From Irineochytrium annulatum (lineage: Eukaryota; Chytridiomycota; Chytridiomycetes; Chytridiales; Chytridiaceae), in NCBI GenBank assembly GCA_027600665.1, contig JADGJL010000953.1, forward strand, positions 1 to 11,699: DNA of 11,699 bases, written 5' to 3'. Under the pieces are notes generated by a model. It was not told the DNA's origin and searched no databases. It worked only from the letters and a program-made list of their open reading frames with translations. Shown here piece by piece: positions 1 to 8,180 of this stretch. The position numbers were made by a program, and so were the translations under genes. Each line of letters starts with the position of its first letter. Within the stretch, counting starts at the first letter, position 1.

Positions 1-311
1 GGCGGGTGGGCTAGAAGGTAATGCTACTAATGAATATGTGTACCGGACTAAGGAATAAACTTGAGCATAGTAGAATATAAGACCGTGCCAGGGAAAGGAG
101 GGTACACGATGAAGATTGCGGGGTTCGGAGTAAAAAGGATGGGTGCAAAACAAGGACAGTGAAAATACAATAAGGAGATAACAAACTAATGTATGCATCC
201 CCCCTCCAACCCCTGCACTACAGTCCATTTGTTCAGATCCAGCACTCATCGCCATCCTGCAAATACACAACGCATGCTAAGCCCGAGAAAACAACAGAAA
301 TGTCATTCCCC
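1..311. other. 3' flank of the TLC-like gene, no gene seen
   Basis: This is AT-richer sequence downstream of the minus-strand TLC-like stop codon. It probably contains that gene's 3' untranslated region and terminator. Short open frames in it are antisense continuations of the neighbouring coding region. I see no RNA gene or repeat. Confidence 0.5.
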
Positions 312-1587
312 TCAAGCCATCACGACCTTCCCACCCTCTTCGGGTCCCCCATGGCCCCCCGTCTTCATCTGCATTGTTGGCGACGGCATTTGGGTCGCCC
401 ACGACCCCCGTCTGAGATGCCGCTGCGGCCTCCGGAGCTGCGACGGCGTGCCCTGGCTCGACCCGGGCAAGTCGGAGTCGGACGAGCAGGCCGAAGCCGA
501 CAACGACGACGACGACCGCTGGAGCATCACCTTGGCCGCGAGCGCCTTCCGGTACGCCTGCGCCTTGGCGTGGATGCTCGAGAAGAAGAGCGCGGGCTTC
601 TGCGCGATCGTTGTCCGGGTGGTGGAGGTGGACGCGACGACGGCGGCGGCGGCGGGGACGGCCGTTGCGATGGGAGCGGAGGTGGCGGTGTGGGCGGCGG
701 CGACCCTCTTGGCTCGGAGGCGACGCTGCTGCTTGATCCACCCGTTGAACCACATTACGTGAAGCGGGAGCACGGAAGCCGGATATAGGAACACGAGCGT
801 CCCCGGGTACGCGAAGATGGCGAGGTGGAGGGTGAGGGAAACGTGGAAGGCAATGCGGGTGGCGAAGAAGACGGCGCCGAAGAGGTTGTCGTTTCGGAGC
901 GGGCGGTGGATCTGGGCGACGGACATAAGGAGCGTCGGGGCCTCGAGGACGCCAAAGATGGCAAAGGCACCCGAGAGGCCGCGCTGGGCGAGGTTGGTGA
1001 CCATAAAGGAGTAAAGGGAGTGGTGAAAGTAGCCTGACCACGGATTCATCTGAAAACACAGAAATAATAAGCAAATGAGAATTTCGCGCGCAGTGGGCGT
1101 ATGAAGGGGATTTGCTTTCAAGCTCTAGATCTTCGAAGACCCTCTTTCAAATACGGAGTGGAAAGCATATCCCCTTCGAGTCCGAGCATCAATTGAGCCT
1201 CACCTCAGACGGGTACAAGTGCTTCCCCAAAGCCATATCCATCACACAGTAGCTCACAAAAAAGGCCCCGATGACCTCGCTCGTCTGCTTCCACCCCAGC
1301 ATGCACGGCGCGGTCCTCATCGTCGCGCCGACGGGCCCGCTAATGAAGATGTGGTCGAACAGGTCCGCCAGATATGGAATCGAGACCGCCGTCATGATGA
1401 GGGACGAGACGGTGGTGAGGATCCATCCTCGCTGCTTCACGGTCGCGAAGTGGCGCGGGAAGACGGCGATCAGGAGCTCGTAGACGGCGAACTGGAGCAC
1501 GCAGAAGACGAGGAGCGAGGGGAGGAAGGTCGGCGTCGCGAGGAAGTCGAGGAGGGTCGTGTATGTCGGCAGCATTGCGTTCGGCAT
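312..1587 (-). CDS. TLC-like multipass membrane protein, two exons
   Basis: The model is complement(312..1049, 1204..1587), giving 373 aa. The 154-nt intron has donor GAG|GTGAGG and acceptor TTTTCAG|ATGAAT, phase 0. Predicted membrane segments lie near residues 20-43, 54-76, 103-120, 136-172 and 180-232. Conserved TLC-type features are RGWILTT (53-59), the His pair in GYFHHSLY (134-141), EAPTLLMS (164-171) and FFATRIAFHV (189-198). The TLC (TRAM/LAG1/CLN8) family comprises ER or Golgi membrane proteins involved in lipid synthesis, sensing or trafficking. The exact subfamily and substrate cannot be read here; there is no clear ceramide-synthase Lag1 motif. After about residue 233 comes a basic, Ala/Ser-rich, probably cytosolic tail of about 140 residues, likely disordered. 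I chose the ATG at 1587 (ACAACAATGCC, A at -3) because it sits just before the first membrane segment. An in-frame ATG at 1782 would add 65 basic residues. Confidence 0.72.
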
Positions 1588-2127
1588 TGTTGTTGAGTGG
1601 AAAGGGCGAGTCAGACTCGTGAGGTTGATATGAAGGCGAGGTGGCGGCCGAGCCTGAAGTACGTGGCGCCTGGATCGTCTGGGGAAGAGAGGCCGCTCGT
1701 CGGTCCCGCCTCGTTCACTCGGATTCTCCCCAAAACCTGCGGGTCGCACAGCCCTGGCCGCTATTTTTCTTTTTTCGGCCAAAATAAAATCGCGCGTTTT
1801 GAAAGGTAAAAATACTCGAACCGAAAATGGTACGAATTTTACTCGTAAAGGAGAATTCGCGCAGTTATCCTAGGGAGTTTTACCACGATGCACCACGATG
1901 CACCATGTTCATGGAGTTAGTCTGTTTGATATTATTCAATCTAGCTACAAACGTGGCAGCATCAATAATTCAACTATAAACACAACACATTGCTCGCAAA
2001 TCATAATGACGAGGCGGAGTGAAAACAGAAAGCAGTTATTGTTACAAGGTTATCATACGGAATAAGTTATCGACCCCAAACTCAGCATCCCCAAACAGCA
2101 GCATTTCGTCGTCCTCCGAAACATCCG
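1588..2127. other. Intergenic: TLC-like gene upstream region and ERH 3' flank
   Basis: No supported gene lies in these 540 bases. Positions 1588-1782 are open in frame with the TLC-like gene and are probably its 5' leader. Positions 1783-2050 are AT-rich and hold a short tandem repeat. Positions 2025-2127 border the ERH stop codon and include a 34-codon open frame that may be an alternative ERH terminus. Confidence 0.45.
1882..1907. repeat. 10-bp tandem repeat, about 2.5 copies
   Basis: The unit ACCACGATGC occurs at 1882-1891 and 1892-1901, followed by a partial copy ACCATG. It lies between the TLC-like gene and ERH. No function can be assigned; it could be a minor expansion or a pair of binding sites. 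Confidence 0.55.
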
Positions 2128-2654
2128 TCACGTCGACATCCCGGCGGCCTTCGTGAAAATTTCCGTCAGTTCGTTCAAATATGTCAAGTTATCCCCAAAA
2201 TAATCGCAAAAAAAACCCACCCGCTTCAGATGTGCAAGGATCTGTTGCTTTATCCAAGACTTGTCCAGCGGCAAGTACGCGCCAATCGAGTGCTCGTAGA
2301 CGAGGGCCGCGCACTCGGGCATTTTGTCAATAAATTCATTTCTAGAGAGTGAATAATAAGTTGAAAAGCTTTACATGAAAGTCGATATGCTTCAAATGTA
2401 TGTTGAAGACAATACTCACAGATCATTAATGCTATAATTAATCTGCCTTGTCTGCGGATTTTCCCTCTTTAACTTCTCCTCATACAAGACGATGATGTGA
2501 TCTAAATTCTTTGCATGAGCAAGCCCGCAAAATTTCCGGCCGAAGGAAAGCCATGTTTACCTAGAGCCGCCTGTATGGAGTTAAAGTCGTCCCATGTTCT
2601 CGAGGCGCTCTGCTGCTGGATGAACAGGATCGTGTGCTGGCTAGGGTCCGCCAT
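2128..2654 (-). CDS. Enhancer of rudimentary homologue (ERH), four exons
   Basis: The model is complement(2128..2148, 2221..2341, 2420..2501, 2561..2654), 105 aa; metazoan ERH has 104. Introns are 59, 78 and 72 nt: GTAAAC..TTTAG, GTGAGT..TCTAG and GTGGGT..GAAG, in phases 1, 2 and 0. ERH hallmarks in order are HTILFIQQ (7-14), TWDDFNSI (20-27), VLYEEKLKRENP (36-47), INYSINDLNEFID (53-65), ALVY (72-75), and LPLDKSWIKQQI (83-94), corresponding to human YQPYNKDWIKEKI. ERH is a small, highly conserved dimeric adaptor. In fission yeast Erh1 pairs with Mmi1 to eliminate meiotic transcripts with CCR4-NOT; in animals it partners with RNA-processing factors. The protein therefore probably acts in the nucleus. 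The ATG at 2654 gives exactly the family N-terminus. The last exon (six residues) is the uncertain part: its acceptor is AAG, and other C-termini are possible. The gene is transcribed away from ataxin-2. Confidence 0.88.
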
Positions 2655-3128
2655 GTAGATTGCTCGCAGGCGAAGGAATGCCGACCAAATGCAGGCTTGA
2701 CTTCCGCGCGCCGACGAAGCCTCCGGAATGTCCTGCAGAATCCATAAGGGCGGTCCATCAGTTCATTGTTCGTCGGCTCATCGAACTCGACGTCGAGCCA
2801 GCCCATCTTTGTGGATCGACATAGCAGGCTCCCGCAGATAAAGGACTTCGATAATGCAGGAGATTTGCACCGCGCGGGGGTCTCCGGGGTCTATGAAGCG
2901 CTGATCTCGCCGCTCACCGACTTGTACTCGCCAGCCTCGCGAGCTGTCAAACACCCGAATTCTGATTCAGGACGAGCACCAACTATCCGGAGCACCTCAC
3001 GAACGACTGCTGTCTCCCGCCACGCCCTCGAGCCACTGAACGCCTCAACGGGAACTGATAGAACAGCTACACGCCATACTCACCTCCGACGAACCCGTGG
3101 TACATAGACTTGAGAAATACCGGACACG
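2655..3128. promoter_or_regulatory. Shared upstream region of divergent ERH and ataxin-2 genes
   Basis: These 474 bases separate two outward-facing start codons and must contain both promoters and 5' leaders. I see no convincing TATA box. On the minus strand a frame is open from 2966 to 2787. It joins the ERH frame if a 54-nt intron (2733..2786; donor GTTCGA, branch-like CTGAT, acceptor TTCTGCAG) is removed. The simplest reading is a 5'-UTR intron of ERH; a longer ERH or an old gene remnant is possible. Open frames on the plus strand here are equally unsupported by homology. Confidence 0.55.
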
Positions 3129-6100
3129 ATGAAGACGGCGAACCCGAAGAACAATATGAACTCGCGCGGGGGACACCGGGGTGGGCATCGCGGCGGCGGG
3201 AACCAGGGCGGGAACGCTGGAGGGCATCAGAACAGCCAGGGGAATCAGGGGAATACTAACAGCGCCGCGGGGAATGTCACCGGTCCGACACCAAAAACTT
3301 TTCAGCAGGGGGACTTTCCGCGGTGAGTATTTGTATTTCGGGGATGTTTTGGCGGTGGGAGAGGCCAACGTTTTGTTTTTTTTTTTATTTTCGAGCCACA
3401 CGGTCCTGATCTTTGATGCCAGACCAAAGGGACAATGGAGCAAGGGACCTCCCCCTTTGGCGCCTCCCGCCTCCAATGGACCCACTAAATCACCCGCCGC
3501 GAACACAATCTACTTACTACTCGCACACTTGGTGGTAAGTTTTCGTCCCTGCCTCACGTTAGCGCGATTTGATCGATTACTTTCTTCCACCAGGGCCAAA
3601 ACGTGTCCGCGACTGTGAAGGAGGGGCTTGTGTATGAGGGCATTCTACATGCTGCGACTTTTACCCCGGAGCTTGGCGTCGTGCTCCAAAAAGCATACTT
3701 GGCGAAGGATGGGCCGTTGACGGACAAGAAGATTGAAAAGCTTGTGATCCTGCCAGCGGATCTGATGACGGTTTCGAAGAAAGAGGCTATTATATTGTCG
3801 TCGAGTGGCGGGGATAAGGGGGATTTGCCGAAAGGTTCGTGCTGCTATTCGTTCGTTCCTTTATAGTAACGCGATGAAATAGGATTCCAGACGGACTCGG
3901 CCATCAGCGGCCGGGGAGGGGAGTTTGGGCGCGAGCGGGAGCTGATGAAGTGGTCGACGAATGAATCGACATCGACTCTGACATCGTGGGATGATGACAA
4001 GGGGGATGGGAAGTGGGATCAGTTTTCGACGAACGAGCGACTGTTCGGCGTCACCACCGACTTTGACGAGGGGCTTTACACCACCGAAATCGACAAGAGC
4101 GACCCGTCATATAAGAAGAGGGAGCAGGAGGCCATTAGGATCGCGAAGGAGATGGAGTCTTCACAGCCGGCGGTGAGCTCGACAATTAGAGTATGAATGC
4201 TCATTAACCTCCGCAGACCGACAATGCCCATCTCCTGGAGGAGCGGGGCCTCAACGCCGGCGACGAAGCTATCGATGAGGAGGAGAAGTATTCTTCTGTC
4301 GTCCGCGCTCCCGGCAAGTACGTCCCCCCTGGCGCCCGCTCTGGCCCGCCGCCACCCGCGCCCGGCGGCAAACAAGCCAATAAAAAGAGCCGGGGGGGTC
4401 ACAATAACAACGCCAACCCGCCACACATTGACCCGGCCGCCGCGACGAAGCACACCCAGCACGGCGGCAACCAAAGCCTCCCTTCGCCCGGCGTCGTGAA
4501 GCCGAACTTGAACGGCGCAGGCGGGCCCGCGGGGAACGAGCACCAACATCAGCAGCAGCAGCAACAGCACGTGAAGGCCGCGCCGAAGCCTAACGTGTCC
4601 ACCCCCAACCCGCAGTCGTCAAACGCTCCTGGACCCGCGTCCGCGGCCCCGTCGGCGTCCTCGCAAAACATGCTGCCACCCGGCGCATCGGCGTCGTTGA
4701 ACAGGCCTGGGTCCGGATCTGCGGCAAACGCCGACGGGAGGGATCGTTTGGCGAAGGGCGGAATTTTATCGAAGCTTCCGGTGGTAAACAAGGTATTATT
4801 GCTTCTTTATGCTTCCTCTTTTCGCTCGCGGTGCTCATCGTATTATGTTTAGTCCGGAGCGGACCCGTCGGCGAAGGATCCGATTAATGAGGTTTCGAAC
4901 GCGTTTAACACGTTTGCCAAAGAGGAGCGGAAGGCGCACCCTAAGCCGCTGTTTACGAAAAGCAAGGAGGAAGTCATCAATGAGTTCAAGAACTTTAGTT
5001 CGAAGTTTAAGGTTCGTGTTTTTATAAGGAGCAGTTTTAACCGGAATCGGATAGCTCAACACCGCAATCCCGGATGACATCGCGACCATGCTCAAGAAGG
5101 ACAAGGACGGGGCATCCTCTGCGAAGGACGCGAAGCCCTCAGCCGCCCCGGTGAAGGAAGGCCCTGCACCGGGCGGGAAGAAGCAGGACGTCCGGCGCGC
5201 CAACCCGTCGAAGCCGGCCCCTTCGAGGAAGGACCGGTACAATTCTGACTCTACCCCGTCCGCTGTCGCGGAAGCGCCCGAGAGCACAGCATCGGCCGAA
5301 GAGCAGCCGAAGGCCGCCCCGAAGTTCAAGCTGAGCGCTGATGCCATGGAGTTTAAGCCGGGAGGTGGTCCGCCGTCCGCAGGCATCACACCAGCGCGCG
5401 TCAAGTCGCCCGCTCATGATAAGGTAGTGCATAGGTTTACTTTCTTGCCACTCAAACGAGATGTAGCAACGTCCCGCGTCCGTCGCTGGAACTAGCTCCA
5501 AGGGACCTGGTGGTCCACGTAACACCAACTACAATAAGAACTACACGAAGAACGGACAAGTCGCTGCTAAACCGGCCAACCCTGGAGCTCCGGCGTACCC
5601 GTACAACCAGCAGCAGTACCGCCCGCAATACCCCGTCCAGGAGTTCCCGGAGGGCGTCTACGTCTCGGGTATGGACCCGAACCAGCAGTACTACTCTTAC
5701 ACGTCCATCCCGGGACACTACCCGTATCGCGTGGTGAGTTTGGATGTCTTGTCCCGCGCGTCCACGTTTACTGAGCTCACTATATCTAGCCCATGATGCC
5801 TCGCCCGTTCGTCCCCGGCATGCCCCCGCAGCTCGCCATCCCGGGTCCCAACGGCGCCATCCCCGCTTACGTGCCGTACATGCAACCCTACCCGCCGCAC
5901 ATGCAGGGCTACCCTCAACCGCACCACCCTCACATGATGGGCCCGCCCATGCCCGGCGCGCCCGGCGCCCCGCCGCCGCAAGGCCCGCCGCACCCGCAAC
6001 AGGGCCAGATGAGGATGTACCCTCAGCCTGGCGCCCCTCAGGGCCCGCACGCGCCTCCGGGGCAGAACCCTGCTCCGCCTACCCCCGGCGGTAACGGAAA

Positions 6101-6567
6101 GAACGGACCGCCGGGCGGGCCGATGATGCCGCCGCAGGGTCCTGCCGGTGCGCCGGGCCAGCCTGGCGCACCCGGCCCTGTCGTGTACCGGCCCGAGTAT
6201 GGGCCGCAGGGGCAGGTCATGAGCTCGCCGGGGCCGAGGGGAGGGAACGGACAACCGGGACACTACATGCCTCCGCCTGGTGGCGCGCCGCCGGGTCCCG
6301 GGCACCCACCGCCGCCGATGTACCACCATGCGGGTGGGCCGATGATGGCGGCATACCCGCCGCCAGAGTTCTTCGCTCAGGGAGGGCATGTGATGATGGG
6401 GGCGCACCCGGCGCCGGTATGGGGTCAGCAGCCGCCGGAGCCGATGCCGATGGGTGAGTTATCTTTAGTGCATGTACTCTATGTATGGTGAGGAGGTTAT
6501 GCTGATGCTTTTGCTGTCAGGTGACCCGAACCAGATGGAGACGGCCTCACCTCCGAAGCCTGAATGA
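3129..6567 (+). CDS. Ataxin-2/Pbp1 homologue with LSm, LsmAD and PAM2-like regions, ten exons
   Basis: The model is join(3129..3322, 3423..3534, 3594..3834, 3883..4172, 4217..4792, 4853..5011, 5055..5423, 5467..5733, 5790..6453, 6521..6567), 972 aa, with nine introns of 43-100 nt. Residues 1-64 are Gly/Asn/Gln-rich with RGG-like repeats. An ataxin-2 LSm domain spans about 93-182 (LLLAHLVGQNVSATVKEG, LVYEGILH). LsmAD spans about 234-300 (ERLFGVTTDFDEGLYTTEID, YKKREQEAIRIAKE, HLLEERG). A His/Gln stretch lies near 390, and a PAM2-like motif LSADAMEFKP at 617-626. The tail (737-957) is Pro/Gly/Met-rich. Ataxin-2 proteins bind poly(A)-binding protein through PAM2 and control mRNA stability, translation and stress-granule assembly in the cytoplasm; yeast Pbp1 also restrains TORC1. 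The start at 3129 has A at -3 and is the only good ATG before the RGG region. The exon 5 donor could be 4784 rather than 4793, removing three residues. Codon use is GC-rich like its neighbours. Confidence 0.93.
4541..4570 (+). repeat. Short His/Gln tract in ataxin-2 homologue
   Basis: The codons read His-Gln-His, six Gln, then His, with five CAG and one CAA among the run of six. It lies in the disordered region after LsmAD. It is far shorter than the human ATXN2 polyglutamine tract and sits at a different place, so it is not clearly the same element. Confidence 0.85.
5325..5366 (+). other. PAM2-like PABP-binding motif in ataxin-2 homologue
   Basis: The residues FKLSADAMEFKPGG fit the PAM2 pattern, in which Leu, Ala, Glu-Phe and Pro are spaced as in LNxxAxEFxP. 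Leu617, Ala621, Glu623-Phe624 and Pro626 are kept; the usual Asn-Pro after Leu is replaced by Ser-Ala. PAM2 peptides dock to the MLLE domain of poly(A)-binding protein. Its position, in the disordered region after LsmAD, is as expected for ataxin-2. Confidence 0.8.
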
Positions 6568-6916
6568 CGGGTTTATGGAAGAAATGTTATACTCTCTAAT
6601 GTGCCGTATTAAACAAACTCACACCATCTCAACCGTCCTTGCACTTTTTTGATGGGACGTCCGCAAATTCTAGGCTATTCTACATGTGTTTTTCTCTCTC
6701 CCCCACTCTCTCCCAGTCCGCCCTGTCACCCACCCTCTCACACCACCTTGTTGCCTTTAGACTTGAGTTTGGCTGTCCCTTTCTCGTTATGGAATCTTGC
6801 TCTGGTTGGTGAAGACGAAGAAGTTGCGATTGTGATTGATTGTTTGCGCTGAAGACAAGTAATCACGATTAGATAAAAGATAAAAAAATAAAAACGATAA
6901 AACGAACGTCTTTGCA

Positions 6917-7599
6917 ATGACGCCTTCAAACCCTTTTTCAGGACTTTGGACCCGTAGAACTTCTGAAGGTAAACGAGTTGAAGAGGACGGAATCATGCAT
7001 GACGACGATTAGATGGTTGCTGCATTGTTGAGCTGACCCCAGAACACAGGAAGTCGGCGTTATTGAGCGCCAAGGAAAGGGTTTACTTGCGCTTATCGAC
7101 TTACTTGTTTGAAGGGAATTTTATTTTTTTTTACAAACCGTCGACCATGACCAACCGGATGACGAACGCGGCAGAGGGGCCCATTGCTGAGTCTCGAATG
7201 CGTTAAAATGGGCTGCGAAGGAAGAGTGGATGGCTCCCCCGACGTTTCACCAAGACGAAGGCGGAACGTGTACAAGAACTTCCACCAACTAGTTTAAAGT
7301 TCGTGCCTATAATAATGAATGATAATATCGCAAAGCTTTTTTTTGTTTGGACTCTCTTCGTTCAGCTCAAAAACTCAATGCCTAAAGTCATCGCGATGCT
7401 GATGAAGAAGACAAGTAAGCTGTACAGCGCCCATCTTTACAGGTATAATTCGTTGTTTAAGGCTACAACAGGTTTGCCCCGCAAGATGTGCGGAGCAAAG
7501 AAGTTTTTAAAGCAAGTTGACTCGAAAACGGTTTTGGTTAGGTCGAATCCCCAGCTCTGGTCGGACGAAGAAGACGGACGAGGATGCTGCCGCACTTGA
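6917..7599 (+). CDS. Candidate small spliced gene, no known family
   Basis: I do not recognise this protein. A model join(6917..6968, 7043..7080, 7175..7291, 7366..7414, 7472..7599) gives 127 aa with one closed frame. It opens MTPSNPFSGLWTRRTSE, is Lys/Arg-rich in the middle (SPRRRRNVYKNFHQLL), and ends in a short acidic then cysteine segment (SDEEDGRGCC). Introns 1 (74 nt, GTAAAC, branch-like GCTGAC, CCCCAG) and 4 (57 nt, GTAAGC..ACAACAG) look good. Introns 2 and 3 use weak GTTTAC and GTTTAA donors. A pyrimidine-rich stretch lies about 150-230 bases upstream. With many splice choices available such a model can arise by chance, codon use is less GC-biased than in the neighbours, and another frame at 7556-7657 is also open. 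Treat it as a hypothesis. Confidence 0.17.
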
Positions 7600-7886
7600 T
7601 TCGGGCATCCACGACTTCCAACAACTTGATCATCCATCACAAAGTTTGCCCTTCTGAACAATACACGGAGTCGGCGTGTACGTGGGTTCGGGTAGCTGGC
7701 AATGCCGAACGACCTCGCGGTAGTCTGGCGGCGTTCCACGTGCCCCAGAACATTAGAGCCCGGCCGACCTTGTACAGAGATGCCAAGCGGATACATCCAT
7801 TTGATGTCCAAGGTGCTTTGGGTAAGTGGCTGTAATTGATCTATTCCCTTCTCGTTGTAAACAGTATATCTGTCAACTAAAGACAA
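7437..7886 (-). CDS. Hypothetical 149-codon ORF, weak
   Basis: This uninterrupted minus-strand frame in the large gap opens MSLVDRYTVYNEKG and ends near NNELYL. I see no signal peptide, membrane segment, zinc site or family motif. It overlaps the plus-strand candidate exons at 7366-7599 on the opposite strand, so at most one is likely to be translated. It could be a real lineage-specific gene, part of an ArfGAP-side transcript, or chance. Confidence 0.12.
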   Translation of the reverse strand: MSLVDRYTVYNEKGIDQLQPLTQSTLDIKWMYPLGISVQGRPGSNVLGHVERRQTTARSFGIASYPNPRTRRLRVLFRRANFVMDDQVVGSRGCPNQVRQHPRPSSSSDQSWGFDLTKTVFESTCFKNFFAPHILRGKPVVALNNELYL

Positions 7887-8087
7887 TTAGTCGAAATGGT
7901 CTTAAAGTCCGGTGAAGGGGTAGAAATCTATTCATCTCTTTATTGGTGTGAACCGCCCGGCGAGGAATGTGGTGGTGCAACAACGTGATTCGACCAGCGT
8001 TATGGTCATGGTAGAGACCCTGGAAGTAGAACGTATGCATTTGTAGGTTGTTGTTGATTTTTACGAAGGAAACCATACCAATTTTGG

Positions 8088-8121
8088 ACGGTTCGTAAGA
8101 TGCAAAAAAATGCTGAACCGT
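8088..8121. repeat. Inverted repeat, 7-bp arms, beyond the ArfGAP stop codon
   Basis: ACGGTTC at 8088-8094 pairs with GAACCGT at 8115-8121 around a 20-base loop. It is 60-90 bases beyond the ArfGAP stop codon, so on that transcript it would be a small hairpin in the 3' untranslated region. The stem is short and could be chance. Confidence 0.35.
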
Positions 8122-8180
8122 GTTAAAAAAGGGTTGCTGTAATGACCGTCGAGTCTAGCCCCGCCCAACACACCGCACCA

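Larger units (their letters stand above)
6568..8180. other. 1.6-kb gap without a recognisable gene
   Basis: This interval separates the converging 3' ends of the ataxin-2 and ArfGAP genes, yet it is much longer than the other gaps. Visible content: the ataxin-2 3' flank (6568-6660), a pyrimidine-rich stretch (about 6684-6765) like those before fungal transcription starts, an A-rich stretch (6868-6906), a weak spliceable plus-strand candidate (6917-7599), an overlapping minus ORF (7437-7886) and an inverted repeat (8088-8121). I looked for tRNA, spliceosomal RNA and C/D snoRNA signatures and found none. It may hold a species-specific gene, a long non-coding RNA or decayed sequence. Confidence 0.5.

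Noticed and set aside
277..1074. Long alternative minus frame and plus frames at 189-788
   Set aside because: They overlap the TLC-like exon 2, whose frame alone carries the membrane segments and conserved motifs.
2561..2806. 81-codon minus ORF opening MGWLDVEFDEP
   Set aside because: It runs across the ERH start in a different frame from the conserved ERH sequence. Its first part is better explained as a possible ERH leader intron.
3045..3506. 153-codon minus ORF over the ataxin-2 start
   Set aside because: It is antisense to ataxin-2 exons 1-2 and spans a clear intron; no recognisable domain.
4835..5404. 189-codon minus-strand ORF
   Set aside because: It is antisense to ataxin-2 exons 6-7 and runs across the intron between them; it has no family motif.
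5718..6407. 229-codon minus-strand ORF rich in Arg and His
   Set aside because: It is the antisense shadow of the Pro/Gly-rich ataxin-2 exon 9; CCN/GGN codons rarely give stops on the other strand.
7393..7405. Possible C/D snoRNA C box (CTGATGA)
   Set aside because: The first base does not fit RUGAUGA, and no D box with a closing terminal stem lies at a suitable distance.
7541..7556. tRNA T-loop-like string GGTCGAATCCCC
   Set aside because: It lacks the TTC start of the T-loop, and no acceptor stem, D-arm or anticodon arm can be folded around it.
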